From NCBI GenBank assembly GCA_947305675.1, contig CAMZED010000031.1:1-14376 (forward strand): a stretch of DNA of 14,376 nt, in the 5' to 3' direction. Every line of letters starts with the position of its first letter. Within the stretch, counting starts at the first letter, position 1. Below the pieces are notes generated by a model, which searched no databases, had not been told where the DNA came from, and was given only the letters and a program-made list of their open reading frames with translations. Positions 5,363 through 12,617 of this stretch are shown here, in pieces. The stretch is from an uncultured Clostridia bacterium. Lineage in GTDB: Bacteria > Bacillota > Clostridia > Oscillospirales > CAG-382. The translations under genes and the position numbers were made by a program.

Positions 5363-7840
5363 TTAATTATGTTTGAATAATTTGTAAATTTCACAGGTTG
5401 CAAGCGGAGTCACAGCAAGCAGCACCGATGCGATCCACTCGCCCGCGCTTAACGGCACGGTGCCGAAAAGCGAGGATATCCCGGGGATCAGCATTGCCGA
5501 AAGTACCATTGCCAGGCAGGCGAAAAACGCGATAAACACAAACGGGTTCGGTCTTACATCGCGCGAGAAAACGCTTTTTTCGCTTCGCATATTGAACGAA
5601 TGGAACAGTTGGGCGGTCGAAAGCACAAAGAAGCACATCGTTCTGCCGACGTAAAAGCCGCGTTTGCTTCCGATGACGAATGCCGCGACTGAAAGCGATC
5701 CGATCAGAATGCCTTCGAATATCATCCTTGCGGTACGTCCCGCCGAAAACAGCGGGGCGTTTGCTTTTACCGGAGGGCGTTCCATTGCGCTGTCCGGAGT
5801 TTTTTCCAGCCCCAAAGCGATTGCGGGAAGCGAATCGGTCGTAAGGTTCACCCACAGCAGCTGTATCGCCGAAAGCGGCGAAGGCATCGAAAGCAGGATC
5901 GAAACGAACACGGTGAGCAATTCGCCGATATTGCAGGAAAGCAGAAAATGAACGGCACGGCGGATGTTTTCATAGATCCCCCTGCCCTCTCTCACCGCGG
6001 CGACGACGGTGGTGAAATTATCGTCGGAAAGAACCATATCCGCCGATTCTTTTGCGACTTCTGTGCCGGATATCCCCATTGCACAGCCTATATCGGCTTT
6101 TTTCAGCGCCGGAGCGTCGTTCACGCCGTCGCCCGTCATAGCCACCGTCAGTCCGCAATCCTTAAGCGCCGAGACGATCTTCAGCTTGTAAGCCGGTGTG
6201 ACCCTTGCGAAAACGCCGCATTCGCGCACCGCCTTTTTAAGCGTTTTATCGTCCATAAGCGCAAGCTCGCGCTGAGTATATACCTTCGATCCGGGCGGCA
6301 CGATCCCGGTCTCGACAGCTATTGCAAGCGCGGTATCCGGATGGTCGCCGGTTATCATCACCGGACGTATCCCGGCTTTTTTGCATATCGCCACGGCGGG
6401 AGCGACTTCCGGGCGGGGCGGATCGTAGATCCCGCACAGACCGTAAAACACGAACGCGCCTTTAAGCGGGGCGAACGGCACGGCGGAAGTGCGGTACCCC
6501 GCGAAACACATCACTCTGAGCGCGCGTGACGCCATCGAAGCGGCACGCTTTTTTATGTTTTCACTTTCGCCGCCGCAATAAGCCGCCACAACATCCGGCG
6601 CTCCCTTTAAAAGCACCAGATATCCGTCTTTGGCGCTGTGGACGGTGAGCATATATTTTTTGTCGGAATCAAAAGGTATCTCGCTTATTCGCGGATACGC
6701 CGAACGCAAAGATTCGCAATCCCCGACGTATTCCGAAAGCGCTTTTTCGGTCGGAGAAGAATCGTTGTTGCAAAGCGCAAAGCAGAGTTTTAATTTTTCT
6801 TTGTCGCCGAAAGTCTCGGTTACCGTCATTTTGTTGCAGGTCAACGTTCCGGTCTTGTCAGTGCATATCACCTGGGTACAGCCGAGCGTTTCGACCGCGG
6901 GAAGTCTTTTTACAACGGCTTGCCGCCGGGCGAGGGTCTGGACTCCGGCTGAAAGCACAACGGTGACTATGGCGGGCAGACCTTCGGGGATCGCGGCGAC
7001 CGAAAGGCTCACCGATGTGATGAACATTTCGCCGACGTTCATCCCTTTTATAAGCGAAAAAACAAATATCACAACGCATATCGCTACCGTCATATTTCCA
7101 AGCAAAGCGCTTAGTTTTGCCAGCCGTTTTTGCAAAGGAGTCTGCTCGTTGACAGTAGAGATCATCTCGGCGATCTCTCCGACGCAGGTATCCTTACCCG
7201 TCTTTACGGCGATCGCCCTGCCGCGGCCGGAGATCACCGAAGTGGAGGTGAACACCGAATTCAGCGCGTCGCTTATCGGAGCCGACGGCAAAACCTCGGC
7301 TTCGGAATTTTTACGCACCCCTTCCGATTCGCCGGTGAGCGCCGATTCGTCTATAACGAGTTCGTTCGAAGCAATAAGTCTTGCGTCGCAGGGAACGATA
7401 TCGCCTTTTTCAAGCAGGAACACGTCGCCTTTTACCACCTCGGCGCCGCGGACGCGCGTCGGGCGCCCGTCGCGGATAACGGTGATCTCGGGCGAGGAAA
7501 GTTTTTTAAGCGCGTCGAGCGCCTTTTCCGCACGGCTTTCCTGCACGGCAGCGATAAAGGCGTTTGCAAGCACGATCAAAAGTATTATTATCGGGTCGGC
7601 GAAACTTTCGCCGCTTATTGCCGAGGCGGCGAACGATACCGTCGCGGCGATAAGAAGCACCGCCGTCATCCTGTCGCACATAGCCGAAAAGAAACGGCGG
7701 ATAAAACTCTTTTTGCGGGCGTGCGCGATTTCGTTCGGACCGTCGCGCAGAAACCTTTTTTCGGCTTCGGCGGAGGTCAGTCCCGATTCTCCCGAAACGA
7801 GACTTTTAAAAATACTGCTTTTGTTTTCGTTATACCACAT
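5363..7840 (-). CDS. P-type Ca2+-transporting ATPase (P2A/P2B type)
   Basis: This ATP-driven membrane pump most likely exports calcium. The 825-residue protein has the standard order: N-terminal cation-ATPase domain, M1-M2 (about 58-100), actuator motif TGES (169-172), M3-M4 with PEGLP (285-289, Glu286), phosphorylation site DKTGT (Asp328), nucleotide-domain KGAP (412-415), TGDH (497-500), and GDGVNDAP (570-577). M5 has Asn637 and Glu640 in CNIGE, and M6 has Asn665, Thr668 and Asp669 in WVNLTTDS, as in SERCA. In M8, Gln744 stands where SERCA has Glu908, which suggests a single Ca2+ site as in plasma-membrane pumps. GAGGT precedes the ATG, inside the end of the symporter gene 5 bp upstream, so the two form an operon. 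Mn2+ or another ion remains possible. Confidence 0.92.
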   Translation of the reverse strand: MWYNENKSSIFKSLVSGESGLTSAEAEKRFLRDGPNEIAHARKKSFIRRFFSAMCDRMTAVLLIAATVSFAASAISGESFADPIIILLIVLANAFIAAVQESRAEKALDALKKLSSPEITVIRDGRPTRVRGAEVVKGDVFLLEKGDIVPCDARLIASNELVIDESALTGESEGVRKNSEAEVLPSAPISDALNSVFTSTSVISGRGRAIAVKTGKDTCVGEIAEMISTVNEQTPLQKRLAKLSALLGNMTVAICVVIFVFSLIKGMNVGEMFITSVSLSVAAIPEGLPAIVTVVLSAGVQTLARRQAVVKRLPAVETLGCTQVICTDKTGTLTCNKMTVTETFGDKEKLKLCFALCNNDSSPTEKALSEYVGDCESLRSAYPRISEIPFDSDKKYMLTVHSAKDGYLVLLKGAPDVVAAYCGGESENIKKRAASMASRALRVMCFAGYRTSAVPFAPLKGAFVFYGLCGIYDPPRPEVAPAVAICKKAGIRPVMITGDHPDTALAIAVETGIVPPGSKVYTQRELALMDDKTLKKAVRECGVFARVTPAYKLKIVSALKDCGLTVAMTGDGVNDAPALKKADIGCAMGISGTEVAKESADMVLSDDNFTTVVAAVREGRGIYENIRRAVHFLLSCNIGELLTVFVSILLSMPSPLSAIQLLWVNLTTDSLPAIALGLEKTPDSAMERPPVKANAPLFSAGRTARMIFEGILIGSLSVAAFVIGSKRGFYVGRTMCFFVLSTAQLFHSFNMRSEKSVFSRDVRPNPFVFIAFFACLAMVLSAMLIPGISSLFGTVPLSAGEWIASVLLAVTPLATCEIYKLFKHN

Positions 7841-7845
7841 TTAAG

Positions 7846-9111
7846 TTACCTCGTTTGATTTATCTCGCTGCGACATCTGTAAAGCAGGAACATATTCGGG
7901 ACCATCATTCCGGCGTTGAGAATATCCGAAACCGCAATTATGCCGTCTGCCGGCAGAAAAGCGCCCGCCGCGGCGCAAGCCGAAAAAGCCAGACGGTAGA
8001 TTATGAACACCGCTTTTCTGCTTCCGAACAGGCAGAACAGGCAGCATTCGGCGTAATAGCACCAACTTATAACCGCGGCGAAAGCGAAAACCGCGGTAAG
8101 CGCCCCGAAAACAGCCGGGGCGATCTGCCCGAGAACGCTTGAAAATGCTGAAGATATATCTTCGGTACGGCAGGAAAGCAGGCAAACAGCGGTAAGAGTC
8201 GAGACCGCGAAAGAATCGAAGAATATCTCGAACACGCCGAAAGCGCTTTGAGTTTCGGGGTCGCCTTCGGAAGTTGCGTGCGCCAGCGGAGAAGAACCCA
8301 TTCCGGCTTCGTTCGAGAACACGCTGCGCGCGCACCCCTCTTTTACCGCCGCCGATATCACAGCGCCCGAAAAGCCTCCGGCGACCGGTGCGAACCCGAA
8401 CGCCGACGAGAATATTTCGCCGAACGCCCGCGGGATACCTTCTGCATTCGCGGCGAGCACCGCCAGGCAAACGGCGATATACAGCGCCGAAGCGGCGGGG
8501 AGGATCTTTGCGTTGAGAGAAGATATTCTTTCCCTTCCGCCGAATACCGCCAGCGCCACCGCAAAACCGCTTACCGCGGCGATCGCCGCCGGCGGGACCC
8601 CGGCTTGGCGTAAGAACGAAGCCACCGCCCCCGTCTGGGCTACGTTTCCGGTGCCGAACGAGCAGAGGGTGCAAAGCAGACAAAACGCCGCCGACATCCC
8701 TCCGTAGCCCAGCTTTTTAAGCCGGTAGGGCGCTCCGCCGTAATTTTCCGAGCCCGATCTCAAGCGGTCTTTCAACGATATGCGGACTTCGGCGTATTTC
8801 AGACCCATCCCGAAAAACGAGCAGACCCACATCCAGAACACGCTGCCCGCTCCGCCAACCGCTATTCCGTAGCCTACGCCAACGATACTCCCCACTCCGA
8901 CAGTCCCTCCGAGTGCGGTCGCCGCGGCGGCGAAAGGCGATATTCCGTTCGTTTTGCTTTTTTTGAACGATGAAAAAACTGTTTTGAACGCCGCAAATAT
9001 GTTTTTGGGCAGATAAAGCCGGCTTTTAAAGGTGAAATACGCCCCGAACGCCGTTATGATCAAAACGGTCGGGAATCCCCATATGAGGTTTTTTATGCTG
9101 TCGGCGATCAT
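7846..9111 (-). CDS. AGCS family sodium:alanine/glycine symporter
   Basis: This is probably a sodium-coupled importer of alanine or glycine in the cytoplasmic membrane. The 421-residue, strongly hydrophobic protein carries the family motifs: ALGGTVGVGSIVGV (66-79), GNVAQT (155-160), and SNEAGMGSSPLAHA (266-279). A late SWCYYAE (349-355) has Ala where the family usually has Gly (YYGE). It is slightly shorter than typical members (about 440-480), mostly at the C-terminus, but shows no break. The ATG at 9111 has AAGGAG about 6 nt upstream. It is the first gene of a two-gene unit with the Ca2+-ATPase and is divergent from the divIVA-like gene across 84 bp. Substrate is inferred from the family only. 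Confidence 0.92.
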   Translation of the reverse strand: MIADSIKNLIWGFPTVLIITAFGAYFTFKSRLYLPKNIFAAFKTVFSSFKKSKTNGISPFAAAATALGGTVGVGSIVGVGYGIAVGGAGSVFWMWVCSFFGMGLKYAEVRISLKDRLRSGSENYGGAPYRLKKLGYGGMSAAFCLLCTLCSFGTGNVAQTGAVASFLRQAGVPPAAIAAVSGFAVALAVFGGRERISSLNAKILPAASALYIAVCLAVLAANAEGIPRAFGEIFSSAFGFAPVAGGFSGAVISAAVKEGCARSVFSNEAGMGSSPLAHATSEGDPETQSAFGVFEIFFDSFAVSTLTAVCLLSCRTEDISSAFSSVLGQIAPAVFGALTAVFAFAAVISWCYYAECCLFCLFGSRKAVFIIYRLAFSACAAAGAFLPADGIIAVSDILNAGMMVPNMFLLYRCRSEINQTR

Positions 9112-9144
9112 AGGCGCTCCTTTTTTTATCGGAAAGGCAAAATG

Positions 9145-9173
9145 TTGACAAACGGCAAATTAAGTGGTATATA
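9145..9173 (+). promoter_or_regulatory. Promoter of the divIVA-pepV operon
   Basis: A perfect TTGACA (9145-9150) and TATATA (9168-9173) are separated by 17 bp, with the predicted start near 9180. This explains why the in-frame ATG at 9142 cannot be the divIVA start: it lies upstream of the promoter. No equally good promoter is seen on the opposite strand for the symporter. Confidence 0.75.
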
Positions 9174-9195
9174 TTTGTTGTTAGGAGTTGAAAAA

Positions 9196-9744
9196 ATGGC
9201 AGAACATTATTTTAAAAAGGTATTCAAAGGTTACGACCCGGAACAGGTCGATTCATTCCTTGTGGAATTAAGCGACAGATACACTCAAAAAGAACGCGCT
9301 CTGTCCGAAGAGCTGAACGCCGCCGGTCAGGAGATCGAACGCCTTAAAAGCCGCGTTGCCGAACTTCAGGACGAGGCGCTGATCGCCGCCGGCGAACACG
9401 AAAAAGAACTTGACGAAAAGGGACGCGAATATGAACAGCTCTGCGCCCGCGTCGGAGAAAGTATGTTGAACGCCGACAAGATCGCTTCCGACATAGTGGA
9501 CCGCGCCGAAAAAGACGCCGAGCACGAAGCTTACGCAATCCGCGAACGCGCCGAACGCGAGGCAAAAAAACTGATCGACGAGACCGAACGCCGCTGCGCG
9601 GAACTTATAAAGGCCGCCGAAGAGTTCAGAAAAAGGCAGGAGGAAATGGCAAGATCGGTATCGGATACCGAGCGCAGTTTCGGTGACGCGCTGAACAAAC
9701 TTCGCGAAGGACTTGATTTCGGAAAGGGTGAAAAAAATGAATGA
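9196..9744 (+). CDS. DivIVA-domain coiled-coil protein
   Basis: DivIVA-type proteins bind curved or septal membrane and organise division or pole-located complexes. From the ATG at 9196 (TAGGAG 8-9 nt upstream) the protein is 182 residues. Its N-terminal DivIVA lipid-binding motif is clear: FKKVFKGYDPEQVDSFL at residues 6-22. An almost uninterrupted heptad-type coiled coil follows, rich in Glu, Arg and Ala (about 28-170), with an acidic/basic tail. The N-terminal hallmark and small size fit DivIVA or a GpsB-like relative; this short form is not next to the ylm cluster here. It overlaps pepV by 8 bp (ATGAATGA), so the two are co-translated. Confidence 0.88.
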   Translation: MAEHYFKKVFKGYDPEQVDSFLVELSDRYTQKERALSEELNAAGQEIERLKSRVAELQDEALIAAGEHEKELDEKGREYEQLCARVGESMLNADKIASDIVDRAEKDAEHEAYAIRERAEREAKKLIDETERRCAELIKAAEEFRKRQEEMARSVSDTERSFGDALNKLREGLDFGKGEKNE

Positions 9745-11140
9745 TATTTATAATCTTTCGGATGAATATTTTTCCCGCAAGGACATAAAAGAGCAGGCAA
9801 TAAGCGATCTTGCGCGGATCGTGGCGGTCAATTCGGTCGCCTCCGCCGCCGAAGGCGCTTATCCTTACGGCAAAGCCTGTGCAAGGGCTTTGGACACGGC
9901 GACCGAACTCGCGCACAAATACGGTTTCCGCGTTGAAAATCACGAATATCACTGTCTGAGCGTGCTTTACGGCACCCCCGGTGAAGAAGATATCCCGGAG
10001 ATCGGTATTGTCTGCCATCTCGACGTGGTCCCCGCGGGCGAAGGGTGGCAAAAAGACCCCTTTGTTCTCCGCCGCGAGAACGGGCTTCTTATCGGCAGAG
10101 GATCCCACGACGACAAAGGTCCGTTTATACAATCGCTTTATACGCTCAGGTTCTTGCGGGAATCGGGCATAAAGCTCCCGTTCAACATAAGGCTCATACT
10201 CGGCAGCGACGAAGAAGTCGGCGGCACCGATCTCGAATACTTTTTAAAAGTCCGCAAGCCTCCGGTGTTTTCATTCACTCCCGATTCCGAATTTCCGGTC
10301 TGCATCGGCGAAAAGAGCATTCTCGGCGTGGATATCGGCTTTGGAAAACTGCCCGACGGGATAAAAGAAATTTCAGGCGGCACGGTATCGAACGCCGTTC
10401 CCGGCAGAGCGAAAGCCGTGCTGGAGGGCAAGCGCAGGCTCGAACCGGCGGAAGGGATCACAAAGGCATACGAAAACGGCGACACCGCGGTTTATGCCGA
10501 AGGCAAGACGGCGCACGCCGCGATGCCGGAAGCCGGAGTGAACGCGATATCCAAACTTATCGCATATCTGCTCGATAACGGAATTATATGCGAAGAATCA
10601 AGACCGAAATACGAGTTATTGCGCGACGCGACGGGCGAATATCTCGGAAACAAGCTCGGCATCGCCGCACAGAACGACGATTTCGGTTACGTGACCTGCG
10701 TCGGCGGAGTTATCAAGACGGTCGGCGGCGAAGTCATACAGAACTTCAATATCCGCCATCTGCCCGAAAACAGTCACGAGGAACTTATCGGGAATATCAA
10801 CGGCGCCATAGGCGGGTTGGGCATAAAAGCCGAGGCGGCGGGGCATTCCGAAGGTTATCACGTCTCTGCCGACGATGAAAAGATACGCGCCCTGACCGAT
10901 GCTTGCGAAAGCGTTCTCGGAATAGAATGCAAGCCCTACACAATGGGCGGCGGGACATATGCGAGATTGTTTCCGAACATGGTCGCTTTCGGATCGGGGA
11001 TCGATTCGCAAAGGCATTTTCTCGGCGACGAGCGCGGAAACGCCCATCAGCTCGAAGAATATATTTCCGAATCGGAACTTTTTGACGGTATGAGGATCTA
11101 TTCACGCGCGTTAGGCAACCTGGCGGATCTGTTCGACTGA
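9737..11140 (+). CDS. pepV: M20 family dipeptidase, PepV/Sapep type
   Basis: This is a cytoplasmic zinc-dependent dipeptidase that hydrolyses dipeptides to amino acids. The 467-residue protein has all M20 metal ligands: His94 and Asp96 (HLDVVPAGEGW), bridging Asp125 (GRGSHDDKGP), Glu159 and Glu160 (SDEEVGG), Asp183 (FTPDSEFP) and His437 (NAHQLEE). The long inserted domain between about 190 and 380 is typical of PepV. I chose the ATG at 9737; it overlaps the divIVA stop by 8 bp, and a purine-rich GGAAAGGGTG lies just upstream. An upstream in-frame ATG at 9713 lacks a good site. The 3' end overlaps the convergent yqfD by 43 bp, and its transcript should stop at the hairpin at 11196-11231. Confidence 0.93.
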   Translation: MNDIYNLSDEYFSRKDIKEQAISDLARIVAVNSVASAAEGAYPYGKACARALDTATELAHKYGFRVENHEYHCLSVLYGTPGEEDIPEIGIVCHLDVVPAGEGWQKDPFVLRRENGLLIGRGSHDDKGPFIQSLYTLRFLRESGIKLPFNIRLILGSDEEVGGTDLEYFLKVRKPPVFSFTPDSEFPVCIGEKSILGVDIGFGKLPDGIKEISGGTVSNAVPGRAKAVLEGKRRLEPAEGITKAYENGDTAVYAEGKTAHAAMPEAGVNAISKLIAYLLDNGIICEESRPKYELLRDATGEYLGNKLGIAAQNDDFGYVTCVGGVIKTVGGEVIQNFNIRHLPENSHEELIGNINGAIGGLGIKAEAAGHSEGYHVSADDEKIRALTDACESVLGIECKPYTMGGGTYARLFPNMVAFGSGIDSQRHFLGDERGNAHQLEEYISESELFDGMRIYSRALGNLADLFD

Positions 11141-12195
11141 ACGCCGTAATCGTTTATCGTAAGCGGCACTTCCAGGCAAATATCGGTTATCACCGCGGCG
11201 TCTGCTTTTAAAAAGCAGGCGCCGTTTTTTTCGTCGAAGGTAACCTCCGCGCCGCATTCCGCGATCTCTCTGTCAAGCGAGGCGAGCCAGCCGTCGAGCT
11301 CTCCGCGGGCGATCGCTTCCGCCTCGGATTTCGGGATGACCGTTTCTTTTGGGACGTATTCTATATAGGTCACGGTGCTTACCCTTCCCGGAAGCTCGAC
11401 CGCCCCGAACAGTTCAAGATCGTATTCCGCCGTCACCGTGTCGAAGTATTCATAGGGCGAGTTTTCGCTGAAAAAAGCCGGTATCTCTTTCCCCAACAGG
11501 ACATAGGTCTTTTTTACGCTTTTGTTGCCGGTATAAACCTTTACCGTCTGTTTGAAAGGAACGGTTATTTCGAAATGCTCCTGCACCAGTGCGATCACTT
11601 TGCCGCGCGCGTGCGTGGGCATAAAAGTGCCGTACTTCCCGGCGATGAAAGAATTAATAAGCAGTTGCCCTTCGTAAACGGTGTCGCCCGCGGAGATCTC
11701 GGGAGTGCCGTCATACGCGTCGACGTCGATCACCGTCCCGTCGCGTGCGGCGACCACGTTGTAATAGCCGGAGGTATCGATTATCCCGGGCGGGGTTTTG
11801 CGCTCCAGGACAGATACCAGAACGCGGTTTCCGCGAACCGTTATGGCGGCGGAGGAGATCGGCTCGAAATCCATCAACAGTTCGTTAGCCGAACGGAGGG
11901 TGTCGATCTTCGGGATGAACCCGCCGACCGAAACGCCGCAGTTTTCAAGGTGATCGATTATCTCCCGCGCGGAGACGGTACCGTTCCCGCTCACTTCTAT
12001 TTTCCAGACAAACAACTGCGATATAACGCATATCGCGACGGCGGCGAAAGAACCGGCGACCAGTCCGAAACGTTTAAGGCAGGATATCGCTTTAAAGGGC
12101 AGCCCACGCCGTGCCAAAGGCTTTGCATCGGCTCCGGCGCGCGCCGCGATATCCTCGGCGCGTTCGGCGGATAGCAGCGAAACTCGGAACTCCAC
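11098..12195 (-). CDS. yqfD: Sporulation protein YqfD family, uninterrupted part (probably lacks its N-terminus)
   Basis: YqfD is a membrane protein made in the sigma-E stage of sporulation, and its molecular role is not established. This open part gives 365 residues from a GTG at 12195 (GGGGAAGG just upstream). It has RRGLPF at 29-34, one membrane helix (about 43-63), then FVWKIEVSGN (62-71) and a long extracytoplasmic region. All correspond to B. subtilis YqfD (RKGFPF, then VWKIDVTG). The family normally has 35-50 more N-terminal residues, and here those lie upstream in the same frame beyond a TAG (see the 12196-12336 entry). The C-terminus runs about 18 residues past the expected end and overlaps pepV. 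The stop is TAG, the only TAG terminator in the window. Confidence 0.85.
   Translation of the reverse strand: MEFRVSLLSAERAEDIAARAGADAKPLARRGLPFKAISCLKRFGLVAGSFAAVAICVISQLFVWKIEVSGNGTVSAREIIDHLENCGVSVGGFIPKIDTLRSANELLMDFEPISSAAITVRGNRVLVSVLERKTPPGIIDTSGYYNVVAARDGTVIDVDAYDGTPEISAGDTVYEGQLLINSFIAGKYGTFMPTHARGKVIALVQEHFEITVPFKQTVKVYTGNKSVKKTYVLLGKEIPAFFSENSPYEYFDTVTAEYDLELFGAVELPGRVSTVTYIEYVPKETVIPKSEAEAIARGELDGWLASLDREIAECGAEVTFDEKNGACFLKADAAVITDICLEVPLTINDYGVQSNRSARLPNARE
11196..11231 (+). terminator. Strong intrinsic terminator for pepV, inside yqfD
   Basis: On the plus strand, 11196-11208 pairs with 11212-11224 in a 13-bp stem containing one G-T pair and a TAA loop, followed by seven T (11225-11231). 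It lies 55 bp after the pepV stop, within the coding region of the convergent yqfD. It has no T-run on the minus side, so it is directional. Confidence 0.88.
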
Positions 12196-12336
12196 GTTAC
12201 CTTCCCCGTCGGCGGGAGATGCGCGAAACGTAATCTACTCGGCGGCAAATAAATTTGCCAGCCGCGCGAAATCGCGGCGTGGAGAAACATATACGCACTC
12301 ACCGAATATGAACCTTATCGGTCTGTAAAAATCCAA
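12196..12336 (-). pseudogene. yqfD: Upstream in-frame N-terminal part of yqfD, cut by a TAG codon
   Basis: The yqfD frame continues upstream from 12195 with one TAG (12235-12237) and is then open to another TAG at 12355-12357. Within it, a TTG at 12336 has GGAGGA (12346-12351) 9 nt upstream. From this TTG the segment reads MDFYRPIRFIFG, ECVYVSPRRDFARLANLFAAE, stop, ITFRASPADGEGN, joining VEFRVSLL of the downstream part. Against the B. subtilis YqfD N-terminus as I remember it, it aligns without gaps for 24 positions from the shared Gly (FG with SG) to the shared Ile, with RLAN matching RLLN. The TAG falls where B. subtilis has Gly. It would overlap yqfC by 38 bp. Either a nonsense mutation, a sequence error, or readthrough explains this. 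Confidence 0.65.
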
Positions 12337-12574
12337 TCCCGTCGATCCTCCCGTCTATCGCAAGCCTTCCCGGACTTAAATGTCTGAGGGTAAGCCCTTC
12401 CCCCTTTACTTCGACCAAGCCGTTATCACTCATCAGCTCGATCCTGCTGTCGGAATAATCGGTTATACTGCATTCGCCGTCGAACAGCAGCGATTCGCGC
12501 CCGCGGAGCTCGATGAACGGCGGAAAATATAAAGATTTTCCTAACAGATCAAAACGTTTCAAAAAGCGTTTCAT
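12299..12574 (-). CDS. yqfC: Sporulation protein YqfC family
   Basis: YqfC is a small protein encoded next to YqfD in most endospore formers and expressed in the mother cell; its biochemical role is not known. The 91-residue product shows the beta-strand pattern of the family: FPPFIELRGRESLLFDG (17-33), ITDYSDSRIEL (37-47), LVEVKGEGLTLRHLSPGRLAIDG (53-75), and IDGIGFL (77-83). Length is typical. The ATG at 12574 has GGTGAG 7 nt upstream. It precedes yqfD, whose true start probably lies inside yqfC, and is divergent from the YlbJ-like gene across only 43 bp. I could not identify a convincing sigma-E promoter in that gap. Confidence 0.82.
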   Translation of the reverse strand: MKRFLKRFDLLGKSLYFPPFIELRGRESLLFDGECSITDYSDSRIELMSDNGLVEVKGEGLTLRHLSPGRLAIDGRIDGIGFLQTDKVHIR

Positions 12575-12617
12575 AAATCAACTCACCGCTTAAATATACT
12601 CATTCCGGAGTGGTTTT

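Noticed and set aside
6630..7844. A 404-codon open frame on the plus strand opposite the Ca2+-ATPase.
   Set aside because: It is a Ser/Thr-rich shadow of the clear P-type ATPase on the other strand, with no protein family features.
12196..12302. A frameshift explanation for yqfD: a GTG at 12302 overlapping the yqfC stop starts another frame with a vaguely YqfD-like stretch (FLHAAISRGWQIY), and one extra G at 12204-12207 would join it to yqfD.
   Set aside because: That frame leaves too few residues before the match and a poorer ribosome binding site. The same-frame reading through the TAG aligns without gaps over the whole N-terminus and has a better site, so the amber explanation is preferred.
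12575..12617. Sigma-E promoter candidates between yqfC and the YlbJ-like gene.
   Set aside because: AT-rich words resembling parts of the consensus exist on both strands, but none has acceptable -35 and -10 boxes at the right spacing.
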